This document shows positions 19,132 to 27,736 of a stretch of 64,000 nucleotides of DNA, in pieces. The DNA lies in assembly GCF_019800005.1 (NCBI RefSeq), contig NZ_JABGCL010000003.1, positions 62,001-126,000 on the forward strand. Reading direction: 5' to 3'. Within the stretch, counting starts at the first letter, position 1; each line of letters begins with the position of its first letter. The notes beneath the pieces are model-generated. The model did no database searches. It was not told the DNA's origin and was given only the letters and a program-made list of their open reading frames with translations. Source of the DNA: Geminicoccus harenae (GTDB taxonomy: Bacteria > Pseudomonadota > Alphaproteobacteria > Geminicoccales > Geminicoccaceae). Position numbers and translations under genes: made by a program.

Positions 19132-21024
19132 CTATCCCGCTTCGCCGGCAACCCTGCCGCGCCCCTGTTTGCCCGAAGCACGACCGCCCCGCGGACCATT
19201 TCCCGGCCGCATACCCGTCCGGCGCTCCTGCATGGACCAGCCGTAGCGGGGGTCGTCCCGGATCAGCTCGAGCTGGCTGCGGATCCGGTTGCGCTCCAGC
19301 CAGCCGATCTCGGCCTCGAGCTCGGCCTGGGTCATCATGCCCCGGGGCTTGCCGAACAGCCGCTTCAGCACGGCGTTGTAGGCATGGTAGTCGCAGGGCT
19401 GGCCCGGCAGGCTGGTTTCCGCATCCTCGATCACCTGGGCAGCCACCAGCTGGCCCAGCTGGCGACGCAGCCGCTGCTCGGCCTGGGTCGGCGTCTCGGG
19501 GAGGCGGTCGTCCGCCGGGATCGTGTGGCCGGGCAGCGGTCCGGACGCACCGCGCGGCAGCACGGTCTCGAAGCGCAGCTCGGTCGCCTCGGACCAGAGC
19601 GGCCGCAGGACCGAGCCGTGACGCATCACGTCGTCCTGCTCGCCCAGCGGTAGTTCCGCCTGGTCGCCCGAGCGGCGGGCCCGGGCGCGGCCGGACTGCT
19701 CCATCTCGATGGCGCGGCGGAACATCCGGAACAAAGGATCGTCGGGGTGATAGATCAGCGCCCGCTGCTCCTCATAGCTGCCGCCATGCGGATCGAAGCG
19801 GGTGGCGCGGGCCGCCATCTGCTCCAGCCAGGGCACCGAGCGGATCTGGGTCAGGCAGGCGACATGGCTGACCTCGGGCGCGTCCATGCCCTCATAGGCC
19901 ATGCCGACCGTGACCAGCACGGACGGGTCCGGCCGCAGCCGGAAGCGCGCGATGCGCTCGACCGCATCCCGTTCCTCCGAGATGGCCAGGGCCACGCCGG
20001 CTTCTGCCCCCTTCGAGTTCAGCCAGCCGCGCAGGATCTCGGTGTAGCGCCGGGCGGTCGCCTGGTCCGGTGCCACCACCAGCAGCTTGCCCAAGCCGGG
20101 CGCCGCCTGGCCCGGTCCTAGGCCCAGCGCGACGCGGCGCCGGGCGCGATGCTCGCGGCAGTCGTCGAACGCGCGGCGCAGGACTGCCTCGGCGTAGCCG
20201 GTGCGCAGCGCGGTGAACAGCATCGGGCGCAGCTTGTCGCTGGCCTGGGAGAACGACTCGACGCAGGAGAGCTCGCCGTTCAGCAGCCATTCGGCCCGGC
20301 CGTCCAAAGCGCCGAACCGGATCGGGATGATCGCCCGCTCGGCCAGGGCCGCACGTCGGTCATAGCCCACCACCGCCCAGCCCGGTATGCCCAGCTCGAG
20401 CCGGCGCTGGCCCGGTGTGAGGCGGTCCCGGCGATAATCGAGCCACAGGATCGGCCGCCGGTCGGAGCGCTCCAGCGTCCCGGACATCAGCAGGCGCAGC
20501 CCGGCATTCTCCAGCAGCGGGAGCAGGGCCTGCGACCAGGCCGTGTCCTCGGCTGCCTCGGCCGCTGCATCCAGGTCGCTCAGCCCCGGCAGATGGTGCA
20601 GCTCGTCGACGCAGAGCAGGTAGCGATGCCGCCGGAACTCGGCCAGGTGCAAGGCGGGCGCGGCCGCGATCGACTGGTAGGTGGTGACGTAGCCGGCCAG
20701 CCCGCGGCAGGGGTCGGGCGCATTGTCGGCAGCCCGGACCGAATGTTCGTGGCCGAGCAGGGCCCGCCAGGCCCGGTCGACGAACGCCTCCTCGGCCTGG
20801 CGGCGCAGTGTGTCCCGCGGCACGACCCAGCAGATCCGCTCGACGATCGGCCGGGCCTGCCCCGGCGGCACTGCCCCCAGCAGCCGTGCCGCCGCGATTA
20901 CCGGCAGCGCCGACTTGCCACCACCCGGCGTGACCGCCGCCAGGATGTCGGTGCAAGCCAGCTCGCCCATCGCGATGCCGCGGCAAAGCCGCTCGATCTC
21001 CTCCTGATGGCGGCGCAGGCGCAA
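19132..21024 (-). CDS. DEAD/DEAH-box (SF2) helicase-like protein
   Basis: A 630-residue superfamily 2 ATPase. It has motif I TPGGGKS (32-38), motif II VDELHH (139-144), motif III SGT (181-183), a motif V-like VGMAYEGMDAPEVSH and motif VI EQMAARATRFDP. The C-terminal 180 residues contain a QAELPLGEQDD region and a basic, glycine-rich tail (from about 600). The architecture resembles UvrB/ResIII-type helicases found singly in accessory DNA, and no methylase or nuclease partner is adjacent. Context is IS debris downstream and an AT-richer gap upstream, so acquisition by transfer is plausible, although codon use looks native. The biological role is unknown; DNA repair or defence are both possible. 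Confidence 0.75.
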   Translation of the reverse strand: MRLRRHQEEIERLCRGIAMGELACTDILAAVTPGGGKSALPVIAAARLLGAVPPGQARPIVERICWVVPRDTLRRQAEEAFVDRAWRALLGHEHSVRAADNAPDPCRGLAGYVTTYQSIAAAPALHLAEFRRHRYLLCVDELHHLPGLSDLDAAAEAAEDTAWSQALLPLLENAGLRLLMSGTLERSDRRPILWLDYRRDRLTPGQRRLELGIPGWAVVGYDRRAALAERAIIPIRFGALDGRAEWLLNGELSCVESFSQASDKLRPMLFTALRTGYAEAVLRRAFDDCREHRARRRVALGLGPGQAAPGLGKLLVVAPDQATARRYTEILRGWLNSKGAEAGVALAISEERDAVERIARFRLRPDPSVLVTVGMAYEGMDAPEVSHVACLTQIRSVPWLEQMAARATRFDPHGGSYEEQRALIYHPDDPLFRMFRRAIEMEQSGRARARRSGDQAELPLGEQDDVMRHGSVLRPLWSEATELRFETVLPRGASGPLPGHTIPADDRLPETPTQAEQRLRRQLGQLVAAQVIEDAETSLPGQPCDYHAYNAVLKRLFGKPRGMMTQAELEAEIGWLERNRIRSQLELIRDDPRYGWSMQERRTGMRPGNGPRGGRASGKQGRGRVAGEAG

Positions 21025-21397
21025 GCGTGCTGCCCGTCAGCACGAGCCGATGGGGCGGGGCGGCACAGGCGCAGAGCAACGGCTCAGGACAATGCTCCTT
21101 GGATGCCGGCATCCTGACCATACCGCAGCAGCCTGCGGTGGACGGACCATCGAGCACATCTCCATGAGTGCTCCAACATATGGTATCACATGATGATCTA
21201 GCTTCTATATATTGATTCACTCCTACGTCAATGACCATATGCCTATCCTGCCACTGGCTGGAGCCGGCCCAACGATCAGCACGCGCGAGGACAGGATCAG
21301 GTGATGGATTGGGATCGGCCTGATGTTGTGACGGGCCAAGGTCCTCAGGCCGGAGGGCCTGAAGGCGGGATGGCACGAGCCGGGATAGCGGCTGGGT
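21025..21397. other. AT-leaning intergenic region upstream of the helicase
   Basis: No gene is supported here. The stretch 21150-21250 is markedly lower in GC than its surroundings, with repeated ATATG/CATAT-type words (for example CATATGGTATCACATGATGATC), and probably holds the promoter of the minus-strand helicase. No specific sigma-factor site is convincing enough to name. Confidence 0.4.
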
Positions 21398-21847
21398 TCA
21401 CGGGCGGCCGGAGCCCGGCAGGCGAACCACCGGCCCCGGGCGCGGCAGGGACGGAGCGAAGCTGCCGGCCAGGTAGTCGATGCCGGCCTGGGCGGCCTGA
21501 CGGCAGTCGGCGGCGGAACGGAGGCCGGTCAGGAAGCTGCGCAGGCCGTGGCGGCGGGCGAGGGTGGCGAGGTCGTGCGCATGGTGCAGATCGTCCGTCG
21601 CCATGCCGACGATGCTGGCCCCGATCAGGTGCTCGACCCGCGGCTCGGCCAGGTCGACCAGGATGCCCAGGCAGAATGGCCGCAGATAGGCCATCAGCTC
21701 GCGCACACGCGACTGGACGATGTCGGGCGGCAGGTTCCTGACCTCGAACAGGAGCCGGCGGGCGGAGCTGCGCGGGAGGCGCCGGCATGCCCGGCAGAAC
21801 GGGTCGCGCAGCCGGATCGAGGCCAGCGTCTCGTACCGTACCGGCAC
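21398..21847 (-). CDS. degenerate EAL-like domain, downstream half of a split gene
   Basis: A 149-residue frame (GTG at 21847) that reads like the second half of a degenerate EAL-type domain: LLFEVRNLPPDI, LGILVDLAEP, HAHDLATLARRHGLRSFLTGL and AGIDYLAGSF. Catalytic EAL residues are not evident, so no phosphodiesterase activity is expected. Coding does not begin at the GTG in a natural way. The same frame continues upstream as RKAWLIVPVRYETL inside the preceding gene, whose frame ends at 21850. The two look like one protein broken by a single frameshift within a GC-repeat stretch near 21865-21890. It could be a pseudogene, a sequencing error or recoding. Confidence 0.5.
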   Translation of the reverse strand: MPVRYETLASIRLRDPFCRACRRLPRSSARRLLFEVRNLPPDIVQSRVRELMAYLRPFCLGILVDLAEPRVEHLIGASIVGMATDDLHHAHDLATLARRHGLRSFLTGLRSAADCRQAAQAGIDYLAGSFAPSLPRPGPVVRLPGSGRP

Positions 21848-21849
21848 GA

Positions 21850-22671
21850 TCAGCCAGGCCTTGCGGCCGCGGCGGCGGTGGCGGGCAGGGCGGCTGCGGC
21901 CATCTCGACCGACCAGAGATCCGGATCATCGCCCGGCAGGTGCGTCCCGGCATCAGGGGCAGCCGGCTCCAGGCGGTAGGCGGCCACCAGCCCCCGGGCC
22001 GGCGCCAGCACGGGCTGCCAGGCCACGGCCGGTGCCGCAGGTGCCGCGGTGGCTGCCGCTGGTGCTCGGCGGTCCGGCAGCGCCTGGTCGGCCCGCGCCA
22101 GCGCTTCGGCCACCCGCGCCTGCAGCCCCTGCGGATCGACGACCCCGTCCAGCAGGTGGTGGAGATCGGCCGGAACCGAGCGGACCCGGACGCCGGCACC
22201 GCCGGGGTTGATGCCGCGCAGGCGCCCGGTGATGGCGCCGGCCAGCAACTGGGCGCGGCGCCGGGCGTCCTCGTGGGGCAGGCCGCTGCAGAGCAGGTGG
22301 ATGCGGCCCCCATCGGCCAGCAGGTACAGGTCCTGGTCGCCCAGCGCCCGTTCCAGTGCGGCCGCCACGAACTGCAGCGCCTTGTCGCGCAGGGCCGGCC
22401 AGCGCCGGCCGAACCGGAGCCGGACCTGCTCCAGGTCCAGCACCTGCACGCAACCCGAATCCGGATGGCCGCCCGCCCGCTGCTGGAGTGCGCGTAGTTC
22501 CTCCAGCCGCTGCCGGAACAGCTCGGGCCGGCCCGGGTCCAGCCGGTGCCGGCCGCCTGGACCGTGATGGACCGGGCCCGGTGCATCCCCGTCCGCTACG
22601 GGAAACGTGGCGGCAATTGCCGCCGGGTCCGCCGCTCCCGTCACCATCGCCGACCCTTCCTCGGATCGCAT
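21850..22671 (-). CDS. degenerate GGDEF/EAL-like protein, upstream half of a split gene
   Basis: A 273-residue frame with a region (about 45-145) that looks like a degenerate diguanylate-cyclase-type domain (VQVLDLEQVRLRFG, LYLLADGGRIHLLCSGL), then an Ala/Pro linker. It ends in AVAWQPVLAPARGLVAAYRLEP, which resembles the opening of an EAL-like domain. No GGDEF signature is present. The family resemblance is by eye and moderate. The frame is open to 22836, but the ATG at 22671 has AGAAGG at good spacing, and the ATG at 22647 is an alternative. Its last codons run into a CGCCGCCGCGGCCGC stretch, after which the protein continues in the next frame (21398-21847). It is divergent from cysQ. Confidence 0.5.
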   Translation of the reverse strand: MRSEEGSAMVTGAADPAAIAATFPVADGDAPGPVHHGPGGRHRLDPGRPELFRQRLEELRALQQRAGGHPDSGCVQVLDLEQVRLRFGRRWPALRDKALQFVAAALERALGDQDLYLLADGGRIHLLCSGLPHEDARRRAQLLAGAITGRLRGINPGGAGVRVRSVPADLHHLLDGVVDPQGLQARVAEALARADQALPDRRAPAAATAAPAAPAVAWQPVLAPARGLVAAYRLEPAAPDAGTHLPGDDPDLWSVEMAAAALPATAAAAARPG

Positions 22672-22859
22672 CGCACTACCCTTCTCCCGGCACACATCGG
22701 GGCTGCCGTCCGCCCCCGGCACCGATGGAACCGTTCCGCCCGCTGGCACCTGCGGCCGGTTCACTCTGGCAGATTCAGGTTGAACAAAGGTAAACGCCTT
22801 GGCGGCACCGCCCACCCGCCGGGCGCGGGGCCGCATCCAGCCTCCGGAGAGCCGCAGCC

Positions 22860-23618
22860 TTGTTCTCGCCCATCCTCATCCTGCCCCAGGTGGTGGCGAT
22901 CGCCGATCGCGCCGGTGCCGCCATCCTGCGCCACTACGAGCAGGGCACGGCCGCCACCGCCAAGGCCGACGGCTCGCCGGTGACCGCGGCCGACCAGGAG
23001 GCCGAAGCCCTGATCGTGGCAGCACTCCGGGAGCTCACCCCTTCGATCCCGGTGGTCGCCGAGGAGGCGGTGGCCGCCGGCGACATCCCGGAGGTCGGCA
23101 ATGGCAGCTTCTGGCTGGTCGACCCCCTGGATGGGACGCGCGAGTTCATCGCCCGCAACGGCGAGTTCACGGTCAACATCGCCCTGATCGAGGCGAAGCG
23201 GCCGATCCTGGGCGTGGTGCTGGCACCGGCGATCCGCACCGCCTGGTGGGGGGCGCTGGGCCACGGCGCCACGCTGCGCGATCCGGAGGGCACGCGCACG
23301 ATCCAGGCGCGGCCGGTGCCGGCGGCACCGGTGGCGGTCGCCAGCCGCTCGCACCGCGACGCCCGCACCGATGCCTGGCTCGCCGAGCAGAACGTGGCGG
23401 ACATCGTCTCGGCCGGCAGCTCGCTCAAGTTCTGCCGGGTGGCCGAGGCCCAGGCCGACCTCTACCCGCGCTTCGGCCGGACCATGGAATGGGACACCGC
23501 GGCCGGCCAGGCGGTGCTGGATGCGGCCGGCGGCCGGGTGCTGCGCCTGGACGGCAGCCCGCTGGCCTATGGCAAGCCCGGCTTCGAGAATCCCGAGTTC
23601 ATCGCCAGGGGTGCCTGA
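22860..23618 (+). CDS. cysQ: 3'(2'),5'-bisphosphate nucleotidase
   Basis: A 252-residue member of the inositol-monophosphatase/FIG superfamily. It removes the 3'-phosphate from PAP formed during sulfate assimilation. The metal-binding motifs are EE at 68-69, DPLDGT at 88-93 and, near the C-terminus, EWDTAAGQA. The closest resemblance is to CysQ and not to histidinol-phosphatase HisN, based on DPLDGTREFI. It starts with TTG at 22860 with GGAG 11 bases ahead, and no better start exists. It lies 8 bases before pyrD and two genes before metZ, which fits sulfur metabolism. Confidence 0.87.
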   Translation: MFSPILILPQVVAIADRAGAAILRHYEQGTAATAKADGSPVTAADQEAEALIVAALRELTPSIPVVAEEAVAAGDIPEVGNGSFWLVDPLDGTREFIARNGEFTVNIALIEAKRPILGVVLAPAIRTAWWGALGHGATLRDPEGTRTIQARPVPAAPVAVASRSHRDARTDAWLAEQNVADIVSAGSSLKFCRVAEAQADLYPRFGRTMEWDTAAGQAVLDAAGGRVLRLDGSPLAYGKPGFENPEFIARGA

Positions 23619-23626
23619 GCGGCCGC

Positions 23627-24760
23627 ATGCTGCACCATCTCCTCCATCTGCTGCCGGCCGAGGCGGCACACCGCGTGGCGATCCGTGCGACCGCCCTGCT
23701 GCCCGCCGGCCGGCCGGTGCCGGAGCCGCTCCTGCGCACCCGGCTGGCCGGGCTGGACCTGCCGGTGCCGGTCGGGCTGGCTGCCGGGTTCGACAAGAGT
23801 GCGGAGGCGTTCGACTCGTTCGGGCGCATGGGGTTCGGCTTCGTCGAGATCGGCTCGGTGACGCCCAGGCCGCAGGCGGGCAACCCGCGGCCGCGCCTGT
23901 TCCGGCTGCCCGAGGATCGGGCGGTGATCAACCGGATGGGCTTCAACAATGACGGGCTGGAGGCCGTGGCGCGGCGGCTGGCGCGGCGCTCGCCCAAGGG
24001 GCCGGTGCTCGGCGCCAATATCGGTGCCAACAAGGACACGGCCGACCCGGTGGTCGACTACCGGCTGGGCGTGCGCCGGCTGCACGACCTGGTCGACTAT
24101 CTGGTCCTGAACGTCAGCTCGCCGAACACGCCGGGCCTGCGCCTCCTGCAAAAGCAGGAGGCGCTCACCCGCCTGGTGGCCGAGGTGCGCGCGACGCGCG
24201 ACCAGGTGGCCTCGGGCGGGCGGGTCCGGCCCTTCTTCGTTAAGGTGGCCCCCGATCTCACCGACACCGACGAAGCGGCGATCGCCGAAGTGCTACTGGC
24301 CGAGGGGGCCGACGGCCTGATCGTGAGCAACACCACGCTGGCGCGGCCGGAAAGCCTGCGCTCGGCCAGGCGCGGCGAGGCCGGCGGCCTGTCCGGCGAG
24401 CCGCTGTTCCAGCCTTCCACCGAGCTGCTCCGGCGCTTCCGCGAGCGCCTGCCGGCCCTGCCGATCATCGCGGTGGGCGGGATCGATTCGGTGGAGCGCG
24501 CCTGGGCGAAGTTCCGGGCCGGGGCCGACGCGATCCAACTCTATAGCGGCATGGTCTATGAAGGCCCGACGCTCGCCCGGCGCATCCGCCAGGGCCTGCG
24601 CCGGCGGCTGGAAGCGGAGGGGCTGGCCCATCTGGGCGAGCTCGGCGGCCGGCCCGGTCAGGCCGACCCATCGTCCGACCTGCCGTCCGAACCATTGACG
24701 CGGGGGCCAGCGAGGGCGCATCCAGGCGGGCGCTTGCCTGAACATTTCCCGGAGCCCTGA
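23627..24760 (+). CDS. pyrD: dihydroorotate dehydrogenase (quinone), class 2
   Basis: A 377-residue membrane-associated flavoenzyme of pyrimidine synthesis that oxidises dihydroorotate with quinone. It has the N-terminal helical extension typical of class 2 and the FMN/substrate motifs GLAAGFDKSAE, GFVEIGSVTPRPQ and NRMGFNND. The catalytic serine lies in NVSSPNTPGLR, and IVSNTT and AVGGIDS follow. The C-terminal 40 residues (from about 335, rich in Gly/Pro) extend past the usual end. The ATG at 23627 lies 8 bases after cysQ, and longer upstream frames are shadows. The stop is 2 bases from metZ. Confidence 0.95.
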   Translation: MLHHLLHLLPAEAAHRVAIRATALLPAGRPVPEPLLRTRLAGLDLPVPVGLAAGFDKSAEAFDSFGRMGFGFVEIGSVTPRPQAGNPRPRLFRLPEDRAVINRMGFNNDGLEAVARRLARRSPKGPVLGANIGANKDTADPVVDYRLGVRRLHDLVDYLVLNVSSPNTPGLRLLQKQEALTRLVAEVRATRDQVASGGRVRPFFVKVAPDLTDTDEAAIAEVLLAEGADGLIVSNTTLARPESLRSARRGEAGGLSGEPLFQPSTELLRRFRERLPALPIIAVGGIDSVERAWAKFRAGADAIQLYSGMVYEGPTLARRIRQGLRRRLEAEGLAHLGELGGRPGQADPSSDLPSEPLTRGPARAHPGGRLPEHFPEP

Positions 24761-24762
24761 GC

Positions 24763-25932
24763 TTGGCCAGGAAGTTGCGCCGCGCCACGGCGATGCTGCA
24801 CCGTCCGCGTCTGCGCAGCGAGTTCGGTGAAACCTCCGAAGCGCTGTTCCTCACCGCGAGCTTCTCCTATGCCAGCGGCGAGGAGGCCGAACCCGGGTTC
24901 GGCGAGCCTACGGGGCGCTACTGCTACACCCGGGTCGGCAACCCGACCGTGCACGCGCTGGAGGAGCGCTGGGCACAGCTCCAGGGCAGCGAGGCCGCGA
25001 TCGCGACCGCGAGCGGCATGGCGGCGGTGCATGCCACCCTCTTCGCCATGCTCAAGGCCGGCGACCGGCTGGTCGCCTCGCGGCCGCTGTTCGGCTCCTG
25101 CATGTGGCTGTGCACCGATCTCCTGCCCCGGTTCGGGGTCGAGGTGGAGTTCGTCGATGCCGCCAATCCCGCCGGCTTCGCGGCGGCACTCGGCCGCCCG
25201 GCCGCCCTGGTCCTGATCGAGACCCCGGCCAACCCGACCCTGGACCTGGTCGACATCCAGGCCGTGGCCGACCTCGCCCATGCAGCGGGTGCCCGCCTCG
25301 TGGTCGACGACGCGCTGGCCTCGCCGATCTGCCAGGATTCCCTCCGGCACGGCGCCGACCTGGTCGTCACCTCGGCGACCAAGCACACGGACGGCCAGGG
25401 CCGGGTGCTGGGCGGCCTGATCGCCTGCGACCGGCAGACCCGGGACGAGGTCCTGCACCCGTTCATCAAGCATACCGGGCCGAACCTGTCGCCGTTCAGC
25501 GCCTGGGTGCTGCTGAAGAGCCTGGAAACGCTGGAGCTGCGGGTGCTGCGCATGGCGCAGAGTGCCCTGCGGATCGCCAGCTTCCTCCAGGATCGTGGCA
25601 ACTGCGCGGTGCGCTATCCCGGCCTGCCGGACGATCCGTATCAGGCCCTGGCCAGCCGGCAGATGCACAATGGCGGCACGCTGCTCACCCTGCGCACCGG
25701 CGGGGGCAAGCAGGGCGCGTTCGACTTCCTGCGCCGGCTGGAGGTGATCGAGATCACCAACAATCTGGGCGACAGCCGGACGATCGCCACCCATCCGGCC
25801 ACCACCACCCATGGCCGCCTGCCCCAGGCGGAGCGCGTCGCGATCGGGATCCACGACGACCTGATCCGGCTCTCGGTCGGCCTGGAGGATCCCGACGACC
25901 TGATCGAGGATCTGGACCGGGCGCTCGGCTGA
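24763..25932 (+). CDS. metZ: O-succinylhomoserine sulfhydrylase
   Basis: A 389-residue PLP enzyme of the Cys/Met metabolism family that makes homocysteine from an O-acylhomoserine and sulfide. The PLP lysine is Lys207 in VTSATKHTDGQGR, the form typical of MetZ. YTRVGNPT, the cofactor-contacting ETPANPT and VVDDALASP are also present. The C-terminus shows SLGDSRTIATHPATTTH in the shape LGDSRTIATHPATTTH followed by LSVGLED. It starts with TTG at 24763 behind GGAG at 8 bases. It closes the cysQ-pyrD-metZ operon. A second, MetY-type enzyme is encoded at 59954-61243. Confidence 0.92.
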   Translation: MARKLRRATAMLHRPRLRSEFGETSEALFLTASFSYASGEEAEPGFGEPTGRYCYTRVGNPTVHALEERWAQLQGSEAAIATASGMAAVHATLFAMLKAGDRLVASRPLFGSCMWLCTDLLPRFGVEVEFVDAANPAGFAAALGRPAALVLIETPANPTLDLVDIQAVADLAHAAGARLVVDDALASPICQDSLRHGADLVVTSATKHTDGQGRVLGGLIACDRQTRDEVLHPFIKHTGPNLSPFSAWVLLKSLETLELRVLRMAQSALRIASFLQDRGNCAVRYPGLPDDPYQALASRQMHNGGTLLTLRTGGGKQGAFDFLRRLEVIEITNNLGDSRTIATHPATTTHGRLPQAERVAIGIHDDLIRLSVGLEDPDDLIEDLDRALG

Positions 25933-26661
25933 GCTGCAACTCGGACGCAGCAGGGATCACGACGGCGCTCGCGGCCGTGCGATAGCGCGCGACCAATTCG
26001 TGACGTACAGCCGGAATGGATGTCCTTGTATTACAGGAAACGCCATGGTAACGATAAAGAGTAAATCTTTCATGCAGGAGACAGTCTGAAGTTCGATTAG
26101 TCTGCTTGTCAGGGATTTATTAAATACAAAATGCCAGAGTTGGTTGATCTGGTAAGAATATCTCAGGGGACAACGGCATGTACCGTGGAAGATTGTTTGG
26201 TGCGACCGGCATGATCGATGGTCATTCATCGGAAATCGATCATGTCGTGCCTGGGAAGCCGCAAGTAGCCTAGCAGGCTGGTGGCAACGTCCGCGCGGCA
26301 CGACCTCCTCCTATCCGAATCCTGGTCGGCAGTGGTGCGCCGCTTCGCGCCGAAGCGGTGACGCTGGCTTTGTGCCGGCGCCGACCCCGTGGGGAAAACC
26401 GCATCTCGTGGCAGATGCGGGGAGGTTGCGCACGTCCTGTTCAAGGGCTCCGGTGCCGCGTTGGGCGCAACCAATGTATTCATCTGGAAACGGTACATCG
26501 GCTATCGCCGATCCTATAATCGTGTCTAAAGCATCCAAAGTAACATCTAAAAATCGATACAATTTTTGCTTGTATGTGCTGAAGATAATGTTAGAGAGGG
26601 GCATGTGCCGGTGGCGCTGGAATTAGCCAGACATTGCCACTCGGGACAAGGGAGCGTGACA
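25933..26661. other. AT-richer non-coding leader before the Asn/Gly repeat genes
   Basis: About 730 bases without a supportable gene. The stretch 26000-26250 and the stretch 26500-26620 are far lower in GC than the rest of the window and contain runs such as GGATTTATTAAATACAAAAT. Short frames here have no domain, no ribosome site and poor codon use. The region contains two strong hairpins (annotated separately). It probably holds the promoter and a long untranslated leader of the repeat-protein genes, or is transferred DNA. Confidence 0.5.
26340..26420. promoter_or_regulatory. two strong hairpins in the leader
   Basis: The first hairpin has arms CCGCTTCG and CGAAGCGG (26340-26358) around a 3-base loop. 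The second has arms CCGCATCT (26399-26406) and AGATGCGG (26413-26420) around a 6-base loop and is followed directly by GGAGG. They lie about 240-320 bases upstream of the first Asn/Gly repeat gene. They could be part of a structured leader RNA, an attenuator or a small RNA. No known riboswitch class is recognised. Confidence 0.35.
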
Positions 26662-27099
26662 ATGGGTTATCTGAAGATTTTCCTGTGCTCGGCCGCCGTT
26701 CTCGGCCTGGTGTCCGCCACTGCCCTCGCTGCCTCCAACGGCAACGGTAACGGCAACGGCAATGGCAATGTCGGCAGCTATAACGGCAGCTATAACGGCA
26801 ATGACAACAAGGGCTCCTATAACGGGAGCTACAACGGCAACGGCAATTACGGGTCGCACAACGGCAACGACAACGGCAACCAGAACCGTGGCAGCGACAA
26901 CGGCAACGAGAACGGCAATGCCAACAAGGGCTACGGCAACGGCAACACCAACGGCAATGCGAACAAGGGCTACGGCAACGGCAACGTGAACGGCAACGAG
27001 AACCGGGGCAGCTACAACGGCAACGAGAACGGCAACAGCAACTACGGCAGCCAGAACGGTAACTACAACGGTAACCGCAACGGCCGCATGGGCCGCTGA
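26662..27099 (+). CDS. exported Asn/Gly tandem-repeat protein (copy 1)
   Basis: A 145-residue protein. Residues 1-24 are a typical Sec signal peptide (YLKIFLCSAAVLGLVSATALAA), so the mature protein is exported. After an (NG)n stretch, residues 36-139 are exactly eight tandem 13-residue units of the form N-x-G-x-x-N-G-[NS]-x-N-G-N-x, for example NKGSYNGSYNGNG and NRGSDNGNENGNA. It ends NGRMGR. There are no cysteines after the signal peptide. GxxN turns spaced like this resemble beta-solenoid, MPTR-type or curlin-type repeats, but the sequence fits none of these consensus motifs exactly. The ATG at 26662 has GGGAG ahead. It is the first of three related genes. Confidence 0.7.
   Translation: MGYLKIFLCSAAVLGLVSATALAASNGNGNGNGNGNVGSYNGSYNGNDNKGSYNGSYNGNGNYGSHNGNDNGNQNRGSDNGNENGNANKGYGNGNTNGNANKGYGNGNVNGNENRGSYNGNENGNSNYGSQNGNYNGNRNGRMGR
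26767..27078 (+). repeat. eight 39-base coding tandem repeats
   Basis: Eight units of exactly 39 bases encode the 13-residue repeats of the first Asn/Gly protein. The Asn and Gly codons are nearly constant (AAC or AAT, GGC), and variation falls in the x positions. There are no spacers, so this is not a CRISPR array. Confidence 0.85.
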
Positions 27100-27301
27100 C
27101 GCTGAGTTCGGGGACAGGTCCGATCCGGCCTGTCCCATTGGCCTGTGACCTACAGCCTGACCCCGTATCCGGGTGCTGCCCGGGGCGGGGCAGGCCGAGG
27201 CGATCAGGCCTTGCAGCCGACTGATCGCTCGCGCGTTCCCGTCTGGCGGCGGGAGCGCGCCCTTTCCTGCTTCGGGGCCCTGTTTGGAGGAGTGACCTTC
27301 C

Positions 27302-27700
27302 GTGCCAGCCATGCCCTGGATCGCTGCCGGGCTGCTCTCCCTGGCCGGCGCCTTGCCGGCCGCCACCGTGCCCGCTGCCGCCACCGTGCCCGCGGATGCG
27401 TCGGCCGCCCAGCCCGGCCGCTCGTACCCCTCCTTCGCTGGCGGGATGTTCGGCAACGGCGACGTCGACATCATGAACGGCGGCGACGGCAATATCGGCA
27501 GCGACAACGGCAACCGTAACGCCGGCAGGCACAACGGCAATAGTAATATCGGCAACGGTAACGGCAACGACAACGACAACGGCGGCCATTACAACGGCAA
27601 CGGCAATATCGGCAGCCGCAACGGCAACGGCAACGGCGGCAGCTTCAACGGCAACCGCAATCTCGGTCAGCACAACGGCAACAATAACGGCCGGCGCTGA
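27302..27700 (+). CDS. exported Asn/Gly tandem-repeat protein (copy 2)
   Basis: A 132-residue protein with a signal-peptide-like start (hydrophobic from about residue 5 to 22, then Ala/Pro-rich to about 38) followed by SYPSFAGGMFGNGDVDIMNGG. Residues 64-128 are seven repeats, mostly nine residues long, of the form N-x-G-x-x-N-G-N-x (NIGSDNGNR, NAGRHNGNS, NLGQHNGNN). One irregular unit sits at 91-101. Compared with copy 1, each unit lacks one four-residue NGNx block. The start is GTG at 27302 with GGAGGAG 9 bases ahead; the ATG at 27311 is too far from that site. It ends NGRR, like the arginine-ending tails of its neighbours. Confidence 0.65.
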   Translation: MPAMPWIAAGLLSLAGALPAATVPAAATVPADASAAQPGRSYPSFAGGMFGNGDVDIMNGGDGNIGSDNGNRNAGRHNGNSNIGNGNGNDNDNGGHYNGNGNIGSRNGNGNGGSFNGNRNLGQHNGNNNGRR

Positions 27701-27736
27701 GATGCGCCGCTCGTGGCCGCAGGAAGGGAGCATGCG

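Noticed and set aside
19132..21024. Helicase as part of a restriction-modification or phage-defence operon
   Set aside because: No methylase, nuclease or other defence gene adjoins it. The neighbours are IS debris and a degenerate signalling protein, so a system cannot be claimed.
22799..23626. N-terminal extension of the pyrD frame through cysQ
   Set aside because: The extension is the shifted frame of cysQ. The ATG at 23627 gives the standard PyrD N-terminus.
26767..27078. 39-base repeats considered as a CRISPR array
   Set aside because: Units are contiguous without spacers and encode a regular protein repeat. No cas genes are present.
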